Part shown: positions 25,092 to 32,889 of the stretch, piece by piece
Position numbering within the stretch: position 1 is the first letter of the stretch
How the letters are laid out: the number at the start of each line of letters is the position of its first letter
Source: JBJXGC01 sp046154545
GTDB taxonomy: Bacteria > Chloroflexota > Dehalococcoidia > Tepidiformales > Tepidiformaceae
NCBI GenBank assembly: GCA_046154545.1
Contig: JBJXGC010000190.1
Location: forward strand, 1-37,004
Length of the DNA stretch: 37,004 nucleotides
Direction of reading: 5' to 3'
Program-made: the position numbers and the translations under genes
The notes under the pieces: generated by a model
What the model was told of the DNA's origin: nothing
Seen by the model: the letters and a program-made list of their open reading frames with translations, nothing else
The model's database searches: none

Positions 25092-25790
25092 ATGCCGCAA
25101 CCCGGACGACTCACCGCCGACCATCTTCCCGTGCTCACTTCCACCAGCGGCGCGCCTGCAGCCCCGTGGCAGCTTGCGGACGCTCTCGTGCAGATGATCA
25201 CGTTCGAAGTTGATGTCGATGCCGCTCTCGACCTCCTGCCCTCGCTAGTCGCGCGACCGGCACCGCCGTATGCACGGGTCATGGTCACCTCGTACCCGGA
25301 CTCACCGGTGGGACCGTACTGCGAAGCGCAATTGCTGCTTTCCTGCCGCTATCGGATGTTGCCGCGCCAGTACCTGGCCGGCTCCATTGTGAACTCCGAA
25401 GCGGCGCGGGTGGCGGCCGCCGCGAACTGGCAATACGCCAGCGACCTTGGTGACGTTTCGTTGGTGCGCGAAGGAGAGGGATTCGTTGCCGTGATTGGGA
25501 GGGGGCCCCTGCGCATCCGGGTCGTATCAGCCGCGCCCGCCGTCACCAGCCCGGCGGTTATCCGTTACGACCCGACGGTCGTCTATCGACCGGCCGGAGA
25601 CGGCACGGCGCTTTTCACGGTGTCGGCCGAGCCTGCGGCCGTGCACGAGGCCTGGCTCGCTCCGAGCAGCACGATCACCTACGAGTCCGGGGACCGTGCT
25701 GACCCCTGGATGCGCCTGCGTTCGAAGAACCCCATCACCGCGACGGTCGCGCGGGAGGACCGCCTGCTCCCCGAGCCGAAGGAGGCATGA
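25092..25790 (+). CDS. Acetoacetate-decarboxylase-like protein without the catalytic Lys
   Basis: 232 residues from the ATG at 25092, with GAGGAGGGA upstream. The segment VDVDAALDLLPSLVARPAPP followed by YARVMVTSYPDSPVGPYCEA matches the start of acetoacetate-decarboxylase-fold proteins. Where the true enzyme has a Gly-Tyr-Pro-Lys-Lys type motif carrying the Schiff-base Lys, this protein reads ANWQYASDLGDVSL. The only lysines in the whole protein are near the C-terminus (RSKNP, EPKEA). So classic decarboxylation is unlikely, and another aldol-type, hydratase or binding function is possible. It is the second gene of the DegV operon, which suggests a link to small carbonyl or fatty acids. Confidence 0.7.
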   Translation: MPQPGRLTADHLPVLTSTSGAPAAPWQLADALVQMITFEVDVDAALDLLPSLVARPAPPYARVMVTSYPDSPVGPYCEAQLLLSCRYRMLPRQYLAGSIVNSEAARVAAAANWQYASDLGDVSLVREGEGFVAVIGRGPLRIRVVSAAPAVTSPAVIRYDPTVVYRPAGDGTALFTVSAEPAAVHEAWLAPSSTITYESGDRADPWMRLRSKNPITATVAREDRLLPEPKEA

Positions 25791-25810
25791 GCAAGGGAGG
25801 TTGCGCTCGT

Positions 25811-25850
25811 GGTGTAAGGGGTGGATGGTCGGGGCGCCGCATCGACGCGG
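25811..25850. repeat. Left copy of a tRNA-Pro 3'-end-like direct repeat (putative att site)
   Basis: This shares TGGTCGGGGCGCCGC (25826-25840) exactly with 35947-35961. The similarity extends with small gaps to both sides: GTGTAAGGGGTGGA versus GTGTAGAGGGGGTTGGAT before, and ACGCGG after. On the minus strand it reads as a decayed T-arm, acceptor strand CGCCCCG, A and CCA. It lies 118 bp beyond the last island gene. The rest of 25791-25967 holds no gene. Confidence 0.6.
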
Positions 25851-25967
25851 CCGGCCCAGACGGTTAGCCTGCGGCAATTGGATTTCGTGGAACTCGTCCG
25901 CCGGTGCCGGTGCGCAGCCTCGACGTAGAACGCGACCCGGCCCTCTTCCATGAGGAGAGTGAGTCAA

Positions 25968-26537
25968 CTAACCCACGAATGGCCACCTTCGGAGCGCTCG
26001 AGGCAGGCGCCCGGCGACGAAAAGGTCGATGCCATAGAAGCGTCCCGCAGCAAGGAAACAGAGCGCAAACAATGGCAACCATTCGATTGGGCCTTCCCAC
26101 GCCCAGAGCGAGCGGTCTCCATATCTCCCCCAGTTAGCGAACCAGATGTGAAACAGGCTGAGGAACCCGATGAGGGCAGCGGCGCTTGAGAAGGCGCCAA
26201 CCACCAGGAGCAAACCCACACCGATTTCCGTCGCCACGAGAAGCGGCCCGAAAAGACCAAAGTTCTCCAGGATCACGTCATCCACGAACTCCTTGTAGAA
26301 GCGCACCGGATGCCCGTTTGTGTCCGAGGCGAGGCTGTTTCTGGCTCCGTCGTAGCTAATCAGAAAACCAGGAAATGGCGCGTAGTCCAGGTCCTCGAAT
26401 CCGGGGAGCTTGGCGATGCCATTGGCGAGGAAGAGAAGACCGAACGTCACCCGGAGCACCATGATCGCCAGGGGAAACGTCCGTTGTTGCCAGGCAGGAA
26501 GGCCGGCGCCGACGGCGCCCGGGATCGACGTCTCCAT
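25968..26537 (-). CDS. DoxX-family membrane protein
   Basis: 189 residues with four predicted membrane helices, at about 22-44, 92-115, 116-134 and 148-170. The first helix block PLAIMVLRVTFGLLFLANGI followed by KLPGF is typical of DoxX/DoxD proteins. HIWFANWGRYGDRSLWAWEG also fits the thiosulfate:quinone oxidoreductase small-subunit group. By family it may take part in quinone-linked sulfur redox or membrane redox stress; many members are uncharacterised. Its ATG overlaps the TAA that closes the interrupted RAM-domain frame (TAATG). It is the last gene of the island operon. Its presence beside a molybdopterin oxidoreductase hints at redox work at the membrane. Confidence 0.82.
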   Translation of the reverse strand: METSIPGAVGAGLPAWQQRTFPLAIMVLRVTFGLLFLANGIAKLPGFEDLDYAPFPGFLISYDGARNSLASDTNGHPVRFYKEFVDDVILENFGLFGPLLVATEIGVGLLLVVGAFSSAAALIGFLSLFHIWFANWGRYGDRSLWAWEGPIEWLPLFALCFLAAGRFYGIDLFVAGRLPRALRRWPFVG

Positions 26538-26605
26538 TAGAAATCCACCATCAGCAAACTAAGCACTCTTCGGACGCCGCCGGCGCCCGCTATACCTTCA
26601 CTGAT
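26537..26605 (-). other. In-frame continuation of the RAM-domain gene beyond its TGA
   Basis: After TGA 26606-26608 the same frame reads ISEGIAGAGGVRRVLSLLMV, then DF and a TAA at 26537-26539. This is the expected last helix and strand of an Lrp/AsnC ligand-binding domain. The TAA overlaps the doxX start. The whole 26537-26785 frame would encode a typical ~82-residue domain with one interruption at codon 60. Confidence 0.7.
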
Positions 26606-26785
26606 TCAGTGGCCGAGTTGGGAGAGGTCGGTACTCTCCACTTCAAGAACCAGGTCATACGGCCCGGTCACGATCTCAGCGCGGATCACCCGCGAGCCTT
26701 CCAGTTGGATAGCAGGGAGGGATTCCTTGAGTTCTTGCACTCGGGTTTGGTCTGCTTCGACAAGCACATAGGCACGTACCGACAT
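26606..26785 (-). CDS. Lrp/AsnC ligand-binding (RAM) domain protein, cut short by an in-frame TGA
   Basis: 59 residues from the ATG at 26783-26785 with GAGGAGAA upstream. MSVRAYVLVEADQTRVQELK, then LEGSRVIRAEIVTGPYDLVL and EVESTDLSQLGH match stand-alone RAM domains (SIRAL-type proteins), which have no DNA-binding helix-turn-helix. The normal domain is about 75-85 residues; here it stops after the second beta-alpha unit. The missing end is still present in frame after the TGA, so this is a recent nonsense change, a sequencing error or, less likely, recoding. RAM domains bind amino acids or other small ligands and form rings. It lies between the radical SAM gene and doxX in the island operon. 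Confidence 0.65.
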   Translation of the reverse strand: MSVRAYVLVEADQTRVQELKESLPAIQLEGSRVIRAEIVTGPYDLVLEVESTDLSQLGH

Positions 26786-26839
26786 CGCTGTTCTCCTCGG
26801 GGCTGGCGTTCTGGCTCCGCACGGAAGCCGGGTTCATCC

Positions 26840-27628
26840 TCACCGGAAAGGCCGGGGAAGAGCCCCGGACTTCAGCACGGTGTGATAAAGGGTGTGGAGT
26901 TCGCCCAGGGCGCGGGCGAAGGGGAAGATCCGCCGCGAAACGAGGAGGTCGTCTTCGCAGGCGAGCGGATGCCAGAACACACCATCCCGGCAAACCGTGA
27001 CCTCGGGTTCAAGGGTCGCGGCCGAAACGTCCATGCCTCGCTCGGAATATCCACGGCGTGCGAGCGGGCGAATGAAGTGCTGCTCCGGGTCGACCCCAAG
27101 GCTCGCAACAAACTGTTGAGTCTCATCGCCAAGGCCGCCGTTGTGATCGGTCTCGGTGGTACTCGCCGAAACGGAGAAACCGAGACCCACCAACTGCCGG
27201 ATCCCGGCCACTGCTTTCTCCCAGCTTCCCGCCCCTCGGACAGCGTCGTGCGCGATCGCGTTGGGTCCGTCGATGCTGACCTGGAAGCGGACAGGTACCC
27301 CGGCCAATGACTCCAGCGCGGTGAGCCGCGAGCCGCGAAAAAGCATTGCGTTCGTGAGGACGGTGGTCGAGACGCGTTCGGCGGAAACGCGGATTCTGTC
27401 CGCAATATCCGGGAGCAGGAAGGGCTCGCCGCCGGTGAGGTAAACTTCCGTGATGCCGCACCCCACGGCCTCCTCAATCAGCCGTCTATGGTCCGGTAGC
27501 GATAGTGAGCGGCGCTCGACACGAGGCCCGGAACGGGCGCAGCAATAGCTGCACTGAAGGTTGCAGTCGAAGTTGGTGTACACCCAAAGCCTTGGAGCGA
27601 GGCGAACGTCACACGATGAGCTGGCCAT
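26840..27628 (-). CDS. Radical SAM protein
   Basis: 262 residues from the ATG at 27626-27628 (a GTG directly before it is also possible; no clear ribosome site). The CxxxCxxC cluster motif is Cys22, Cys26 and Cys29 in FDCNLQCSYCC, followed by a SAM-binding GGEPF in ITEVYLTGGEPFLLPD, a TNAML segment and SIDGPNAIAHDAVRG. These belong to the MoaA/PqqE-like branch. The C-terminal part has only two Cys (TVCRDGVFWHPLACED), fewer than a full SPASM domain. A fourth Cys directly after the motif (CC) is notable. The enzyme would do a radical modification of an unknown substrate. It follows the histidine kinase gene by 48 nt. Confidence 0.87.
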   Translation of the reverse strand: MASSSCDVRLAPRLWVYTNFDCNLQCSYCCARSGPRVERRSLSLPDHRRLIEEAVGCGITEVYLTGGEPFLLPDIADRIRVSAERVSTTVLTNAMLFRGSRLTALESLAGVPVRFQVSIDGPNAIAHDAVRGAGSWEKAVAGIRQLVGLGFSVSASTTETDHNGGLGDETQQFVASLGVDPEQHFIRPLARRGYSERGMDVSAATLEPEVTVCRDGVFWHPLACEDDLLVSRRIFPFARALGELHTLYHTVLKSGALPRPFR

Positions 27629-27676
27629 CACGGGCGACGGTACGGCACGTTGCCGGGCGAACTGGTTACGAAAGGC

Positions 27677-28924
27677 TTACGAGTTCGCCGCCACTGGCAC
27701 GGGAAGTGCGAACGTCACACGGGTGCCAAGCGCCCCAGTCTCATCGATCCAGATACGCCCACCATGAGCCTCGACAATGCCCTTCGAGATGCTCAGCCCG
27801 AGGCCGCTTCCGCCGCCCGCACGGCTGCGTGACTTGTCGGCTCGATAGAACGTCTCGAAGACATGAGGCACGTCCGCCGCCGGGATGCCACCGCCGGAAT
27901 CCCTCACTGAGACGAGAATTTCGGACCCGGCGGACAAGGTGGAAACGAGCACGCTGCCATCGGCTGGTGTATGCCGGATGGCGTTTTGAAGAAGGTTGGC
28001 AAGCACACGGGTTAGGCGCTCAGGGTCGGCGAACAGGGTTGCGTCCGTACCGGGTTGGAACGAGACGGCAACCCTGGCCTGCTCGGCCATTGGCGAGACC
28101 CCGGCGACGGCGCTAGCGACCACACTATCGAGCTGCGTTTGCTCGAGTCGAAGCTGGAGCGCACCGCTCTCGATCCTGGCCAATTCGAACAAGTCATCGA
28201 TCAGGAGCGACAGCCTCCTGATATCGGCCGTCATGGTGGACAGGTATCTGGCGGTAGTTTGTTGGTCAGAAACCACGCCATCAGAAAGCGCGTCTACCAT
28301 TACCCGAATGTTGGAGAGGGGCGTTCGAAGGTCATGGGAGATGGCCGCGAAGAGTTCTCGCCGGGACCGTTCGAGCGCCGCGCGATTCGCGTCGGCTTCC
28401 TGCAGGCGCGCGGCCATTGAATCGAATGTACGGGCGAGCCGGGCGAGGTCATCGCTTCCTTCCAGGTTCGCGCGGGCGGAGAGGTCGCCGTTCGCCAACA
28501 GTTCGGCGGAGTGTTCAATTCGGGCGATTCGCTGCCCCAGCGCTCGGCCCATGGCCATCGCCGGGACCGAGGCTGCGGCGAGTGCGTAGCCACAAAGGAC
28601 CAGCAGCATCCGGAGGTCATGGGTGGAAATGAACATCATCGAAGCGGCGATGGCCATGTTGGCGACGAAGACGGCGATCCCGAGACCAGTAAAGATGAGG
28701 ATTCGGGCGCCGAGGCCGAACGGTCGGGACCACCGCTGCACGATCCAGGCGGCGACGAGACCGAGGGCGCCGGTTAGCGCGAGGGTAGAGACAAGGGCGG
28801 GCAGGTCGCTCCTGGGGGTGGCAGCGAAGCTGCTCGCGAAGAAGCCGGCGACCAGCGCGGCCCCCAGAATACACCCGAAAGAAGCCGCGGTTACTGCAAG
28901 ACCGCGAGTGTTCACGCGTCCCAT
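27677..28924 (-). CDS. Membrane sensor histidine kinase
   Basis: 415 residues from the ATG at 28922-28924 (G-rich site upstream), overlapping the response-regulator stop by 13 nt. There are four hydrophobic helices (about 9-31, 43-63, 74-98, 105-127) with very short outer loops. A HAMP-like linker follows (to ~180), then the HisKA box AAISHDLRTPLSN with His197 and the ATP-binding boxes NLLQNAIRH, DSGGGI, FETFYRADKSR and GSGLGL. The small extracytoplasmic part suggests sensing within or at the membrane. It should phosphorylate the response regulator encoded just upstream. Both lie inside the island's biosynthetic operon, so the pathway may regulate itself (inference). Confidence 0.93.
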   Translation of the reverse strand: MGRVNTRGLAVTAASFGCILGAALVAGFFASSFAATPRSDLPALVSTLALTGALGLVAAWIVQRWSRPFGLGARILIFTGLGIAVFVANMAIAASMMFISTHDLRMLLVLCGYALAAASVPAMAMGRALGQRIARIEHSAELLANGDLSARANLEGSDDLARLARTFDSMAARLQEADANRAALERSRRELFAAISHDLRTPLSNIRVMVDALSDGVVSDQQTTARYLSTMTADIRRLSLLIDDLFELARIESGALQLRLEQTQLDSVVASAVAGVSPMAEQARVAVSFQPGTDATLFADPERLTRVLANLLQNAIRHTPADGSVLVSTLSAGSEILVSVRDSGGGIPAADVPHVFETFYRADKSRSRAGGGSGLGLSISKGIVEAHGGRIWIDETGALGTRVTFALPVPVAANS

Positions 28925-29598
28925 CGGTACCCGGCCCCCCAAACCGTCTTCAAGTGTTCAGGCCGTTCCGGAACCGGCTCGATTTTCGTGCGCAGCCGGC
29001 GAACGTGGACGGTAACTGTGCTTTCATCGCCTGCCCATTCGAAATGCCAGACCTGCTCGATCAGCTGAAGACGGCTGAAGACGCGGCCGGGGTGGGTCAT
29101 CAGGAACCAGAGAAGGTCAAACTCCCGAGCCGTCAGACTGAGTTCGGCACCGTCCAAGATGGCCTGGCGGGTGTCGTGATTGACTTCCAGACGGCCACAG
29201 ACGCGCAAGCCTCCCTCGAACTCGGCGGCATCGAATGAGCGTTTGAGAATCGCCCGCACTCGCGCCACCAGTTCGCGCGGACTGAACGGCTTGGCGAGGT
29301 AATCGTCCGCTCCCATTTCGAATCCTGCGATGCGGTCCATTTCGTCACCGCGAGCGGTCAACATGATGATGGGGACGCTATCCGACTGCCGAATTCTCCG
29401 GCAAACCTCCATGCCACCGACCTTCGGCAGCATGAGATCCAGTACCACCAGGTGAGGCTGGAAATCGCGGAACGCGGACAAGCCAAGTTCGCCATCAGCC
29501 GCGGTTACGACGTCGAAGCCTTCACGCGACAGGTAGCGCTCCACAACTTCGAGCACCATTGGCTCGTCTTCTACAACAAGTACTCGCGCGCCGTTCAA
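28912..29598 (-). CDS. OmpR-family response regulator
   Basis: 228 residues if started at the TTG 29596-29598, which overlaps the glycosyltransferase TGA (TTGA); a GTG at 29676 would add 26 residues unlike the family. The receiver has the acidic pair Glu10-Asp11, phospho-acceptor Asp54 (VVLDLMLP), Thr81 (MLTA) and Lys103 (AKPFS). The C-terminal winged helix has LTAREFDLLWFLMTHPGRVF, TVTVHVRRLRTKIE and VWGAGYRWDA. It is the cognate partner of the kinase at 27677-28924. The targets are unknown; the island operon itself or genes outside are possible. Confidence 0.92.
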   Translation of the reverse strand: MNGARVLVVEDEPMVLEVVERYLSREGFDVVTAADGELGLSAFRDFQPHLVVLDLMLPKVGGMEVCRRIRQSDSVPIIMLTARGDEMDRIAGFEMGADDYLAKPFSPRELVARVRAILKRSFDAAEFEGGLRVCGRLEVNHDTRQAILDGAELSLTAREFDLLWFLMTHPGRVFSRLQLIEQVWHFEWAGDESTVTVHVRRLRTKIEPVPERPEHLKTVWGAGYRWDA

Positions 29599-30485
29599 TT
29601 TCCACGTCGCCTGTTCCGGCTCAGTCCGGAGCCAAGGGCTATGCCGAGCACCAGGCACACCAGGATGGCTGGCCACGCAAGTAGCCAGGTGCTGACTAAA
29701 ACACCGCGACTGGACGGGCCGTGGGAGAACAACCAGGCTGAATAGGCAGTGAGCAAGACCAGTGCTGCGAATGTCCCGGCGGCGCCGCCGAGTGTCGGCG
29801 GGCTAAGACTCTTCACGAATACTCTCCCCAGAACGAACAGGATGCGGCACCCCGCGCGGAAGGAGCCGGAAAGGGTCCCGCTCACTTTTGACTGTCCCCC
29901 GAAGCGATGACGGTAGCCGGTCGGGACTTCGGCTATGGTCATCTGCTTGCTTGCGGCGACGGCGAGCAGTTCCACGGTCCAACCATAGGTCATTTCCGAG
30001 GGGCCGATTTCAGAGAGTGCGCTGCGACGAATCGCTTTGAGGGGCGAGAGGTCCCTCAAGCGTCGTCCGGACCACAAGCCAATGAGCGTGCCGCTCAACC
30101 AGTTCCCGAAGCGGGCCGGCCGGGTGATCGCGCCAGCTTCGACCGTGTTACCCGTGCGCACGCCAAGCGCGATGGCTGCGCCCGCTTCGATTTCCGCGAG
30201 GAGCGAGGGGATGTCCGCGGGACAGTCGCTCCCGTCGGCGTCCATGAACACGAAGACGTCGCAGTCGCCGGCAGCGGCTACTCCCGTCATACAGGCGCGG
30301 CCGTACCCGGCCACCGGCTCCGGGATCACCGTGGCCCCTGCGGAGATTGCACGCTCGGCGGTGGCGTCGGTGCTGCCGTTGTCGACAACGATGACCGTCC
30401 CGTGGAAGTAGGCCATCGCCTCCCGAATGACGGCTTCGATGCAGTCTTCTTCGTTACGCGCGGGCAAGATCAGCGCAACCTTCAT
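29595..30485 (-). CDS. Family 2 glycosyltransferase with C-terminal membrane helices
   Basis: 296 residues. The GT-A fold is shown by ALILPARNEEDCIEAVI, VIVVDNGSTDATAE and the metal-binding DAD at 82-84 in FMDADGSDCPADI, followed by the acceptor segment DLSPLKAIRRSAL and a GYRHRFGGQSKVSG motif as in polyprenyl-phosphate sugar transferases. Two hydrophobic helices (about 236-258 and 266-290) anchor the C-terminus. It probably moves a sugar from a nucleotide donor to a lipid carrier at the inner membrane face. The ATG overlaps the DUF2079 stop (ATGA). It also resembles the GT2 proteins that accompany DUF2064 transferases in radical-SAM/selenodomain clusters (TIGR04283-like), which fits its neighbours. 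Confidence 0.87.
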   Translation of the reverse strand: MKVALILPARNEEDCIEAVIREAMAYFHGTVIVVDNGSTDATAERAISAGATVIPEPVAGYGRACMTGVAAAGDCDVFVFMDADGSDCPADIPSLLAEIEAGAAIALGVRTGNTVEAGAITRPARFGNWLSGTLIGLWSGRRLRDLSPLKAIRRSALSEIGPSEMTYGWTVELLAVAASKQMTIAEVPTGYRHRFGGQSKVSGTLSGSFRAGCRILFVLGRVFVKSLSPPTLGGAAGTFAALVLLTAYSAWLFSHGPSSRGVLVSTWLLAWPAILVCLVLGIALGSGLSRNRRRGN

Positions 30486-31909
30486 GGGACCCTCCTGAAG
30501 ACTTCGACGCCGTCCCTGGAGTACACCAACTCGAGCGTCGAACGAACGGTCTCCAGCTCGCTTTCGAACCCCGCGGCCAGAGACTGGGAACTGCGGAAGC
30601 CGTACCGATCGATGACGATCCAGCCGGCCCGGGCTGCGTGTGCGGGGAATTCGTGTGCCTGGCGCCGCTGGGAAAGGCGGGGAAGTAGCCCCGACTGTGC
30701 TGAAACGGAAACGTCTTCATCCGCTGGTAGGAGGGCGAGCGCCTCTGACACGGCAGCGCGATGGGCTGGCGACGGGGGTGTCCCGTTCGCTGACGCAAGG
30801 GGATTCATGAAAACGAGTGCAACGAGGGTGGGACCGGCCAGGGCGGCCGCGACCAGCGATGGGCGGACGCGGATTGCGAGGGCTTGAGCTCCAACGACGC
30901 CGAGGATGATGAGCGCCGGGACCAGTTCGGCCGCGTAATGCAACTGGAGGTGACGTTGCTGAGGGTGGTTCGAGAGGAGCGCCAGGCCAAGTCCCGGAAC
31001 GACCCAAAAGAGACTCCGGGGACGGCGGAAGGCGCAAACCGAAGTCGCGGCCAGAAAGAGCGCAACCGTCCACAGTTGCTCGGAATGGAACGCGACTCGG
31101 GCCGCACGGGCGGGCGCGAGGACGAAATCACGCGCCAACCCTGCGTCGAGACCGCCGGGCAAGAGATACCCATACCGCTCAACGAGGTCGCTGCTTTCGC
31201 CACCGCGGATGACAGGCATGACGACGAGGACGACTAGCAGGGCGTAGCCGGCAGCCGCGCCGCCAGTCAGCTTGGCTTCGGTTTTCAGGCCCCGAGACCA
31301 CATAAAGCCCGCCAGTAGGAGAGCCAGGAAGACCGTGTCTTCTTTGAAAAGGAGGACCGCGAGCGCGGCGATGACTGCCATTCGCCGCCGCTCCGCCACG
31401 ACGGCCCATGCTGCGACGAAGGCCGGGAAGGCGGCCATTACCTCCGGATGAAAGTCGAACGCAATCGACTGGTGCAGGTAGGGGTTGGAGAGGTATGCGA
31501 CCACCGCGGCACAAGCGATGGCCGGCCGATCGGTGAGGCGGCGTGCAAAGAAGAAGAGAGGAGCAGCCGCGGCGACCGCAACTACTGCCTGGGAAAGCGT
31601 CAGGAAGTACGGGCCGGCGCCAAGCCAGTAGGCGGGCAGAAAGGCGAGAAGAATCGGCTCGAAATGCTGGCCGGCGAAGTTGTACGAGACGAACGATGTC
31701 TCGAACAGCCGTCCTCGAGAAGTGTTGAAAATGATTTGGTCGAAGAACGCGAGATCGAAGGCGTTCGTCTCGAAGGATTGCCAGCGCCGCGAGGCGACCT
31801 GAGTGAACGCGAAAAGGGCGACCGCCATGGCCGAAACTGCCCCAGCGAACCAGCCGGCATCCCCCCGGGAAACGGTCAGAGCGCCCAGGCCGAACCGCAA
31901 CCGCGGCAC
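30482..31909 (-). CDS. DUF2079 polytopic membrane protein (possible GT-C glycosyltransferase)
   Basis: 475 residues if started at the GTG 31907-31909 (GGAGAGG about 12 nt upstream, 34-nt overlap with the previous gene). An ATG at 31972 with a better ribosome site would add 21 residues and a longer overlap. Family landmarks are ETNAFDLAFFDQIIFNTSRG, a GQHFEPILLAFLPAYWL segment, IAFDFHPEVMAAFPAF and LLFKEDTVFLALLL. About ten membrane helices are expected. The early acidic D in AFDLAFFDQ recalls the catalytic Asp of GT-C lipid-linked sugar transferases. Beside the GT2 gene it may use the polyprenyl-phosphate sugar made there (inference). The true function of DUF2079 is not established. Confidence 0.8.
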   Translation of the reverse strand: MPRLRFGLGALTVSRGDAGWFAGAVSAMAVALFAFTQVASRRWQSFETNAFDLAFFDQIIFNTSRGRLFETSFVSYNFAGQHFEPILLAFLPAYWLGAGPYFLTLSQAVVAVAAAAPLFFFARRLTDRPAIACAAVVAYLSNPYLHQSIAFDFHPEVMAAFPAFVAAWAVVAERRRMAVIAALAVLLFKEDTVFLALLLAGFMWSRGLKTEAKLTGGAAAGYALLVVLVVMPVIRGGESSDLVERYGYLLPGGLDAGLARDFVLAPARAARVAFHSEQLWTVALFLAATSVCAFRRPRSLFWVVPGLGLALLSNHPQQRHLQLHYAAELVPALIILGVVGAQALAIRVRPSLVAAALAGPTLVALVFMNPLASANGTPPSPAHRAAVSEALALLPADEDVSVSAQSGLLPRLSQRRQAHEFPAHAARAGWIVIDRYGFRSSQSLAAGFESELETVRSTLELVYSRDGVEVFRRVP

Positions 31910-32889
31910 GCTTCGGGTGGCCTCTCCGACTGCATGTCCGCTCGCCACGCCTCGTACTTGTCGCCGTTCCATATCTCCTCCAGGCTCATTCGGCCGGTGT
32001 TGCCCAGGATCAGTGAGCGGTAGGGCGCATCGGTGAATGGCGCAATACAGCAGGGCAGCACGTTGCCGTTCGCGGTGATGTACATCAGCGACGTCGGGCG
32101 GCGACAAGCGCTCCATGGCCGCTCTGCGAATTCCGGCGCGCGTTCCGCCGGGAGAGCCTCGCTGGACGCTCGCAGCACCACTCCCAGGTCGTCGGCGACA
32201 CGCTCCGCATCGCGCAATCCCTCAAGCTCGGCCTCTCCCATCTGACCGTAGAGGGCTTCCTCTGCCCGGGCGAGGTTTCGTCCGGAAAAGACCAACCGCT
32301 GAATGTACACCTCCGAAATCCCGGAGGCGGCGGCGAGGCGGACCAGATCCGGCAGTTCGCGAATGTTCGACTTGAGACCCGTCATCCAGAGCGATAGGCG
32401 CGGCGTTTGCGCGCCGAGCCGGGCGCGGGTAGCGGCGAGTGATTTTGCGTTAGCAATCACGCGCGAGAACATGTCGGCACCGCGGACGAGGCGGTAGGTC
32501 TCCGGAGTCGCTGCATCAACGGATATCCGGACTTCATCGAGTCCCGAGTGGACCAGTTGTTCGAGCAGGCGTCCGCGAAGGAGCAGCCCGTTGGTGTTGA
32601 ACAACGCGTACGCTCCGCGCGCTTTCACCACCTCGATAATTTCCGGCAACTGGGGGTTGAGCGTTGGCTCGCCGATCCCGTGGAGCACCACCCTTCGCAC
32701 GGACGGAAGCTGAGCGAGCAGGGCGCTGACGGTCTCAGGGGTCAGGTCCGCCGAGTCTTCCGACATCCCCCACGATTGGGGGCAGGTCGTGCATTTCAGG
32801 TTGCACCGGTTCGTGACCTCCAGGTAAAGCTCTTGCGGGAGCGGGCGGCGCGACGGAGTGCGCACCATCCCCGGCATCTTCTGGGTCAT
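31876..32889 (-). CDS. Radical SAM protein with SPASM-like C-terminus
   Basis: 337 residues. The ATG overlaps the TGA of the oxidoreductase gene (ATGA), and GAGGAGG lies upstream. The cluster motif is Cys29, Cys33 and Cys36 in NRCNLKCTTCPQSW. HGIGEPTLNP replaces the usual GGEP at the SAM site, and ISVDAATPETYRLVRG follows. The C-terminal third has a set of Cys for an auxiliary cluster: WSACRRPTS, NGNVLPCCIAPF and ACRGCGSAW, with EEIWNGDKYEAWR between, as in SPASM/twitch enzymes that modify peptides, sugars or other small molecules. No precursor-peptide gene was found nearby. It differs clearly from the radical SAM protein at 26840-27628. Confidence 0.9.
   Translation of the reverse strand: MTQKMPGMVRTPSRRPLPQELYLEVTNRCNLKCTTCPQSWGMSEDSADLTPETVSALLAQLPSVRRVVLHGIGEPTLNPQLPEIIEVVKARGAYALFNTNGLLLRGRLLEQLVHSGLDEVRISVDAATPETYRLVRGADMFSRVIANAKSLAATRARLGAQTPRLSLWMTGLKSNIRELPDLVRLAAASGISEVYIQRLVFSGRNLARAEEALYGQMGEAELEGLRDAERVADDLGVVLRASSEALPAERAPEFAERPWSACRRPTSLMYITANGNVLPCCIAPFTDAPYRSLILGNTGRMSLEEIWNGDKYEAWRADMQSERPPEACRGCGSAWAL

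Noticed and set aside
26560..26608. Selenocysteine insertion element after the in-frame TGA
   Set aside because: Only weak GC pairing (GGCGCC/GGCGTC region) is present, not a clear bacterial SECIS hairpin at the right distance.
26840..32889. ArsS (arsenosugar radical SAM enzyme) among the two radical SAM genes
   Set aside because: Neither shows the ArsS N-terminal pattern or its DUF3641 end, so an arsenosugar cluster is not supported despite the DUF2064 and GT2 genes.
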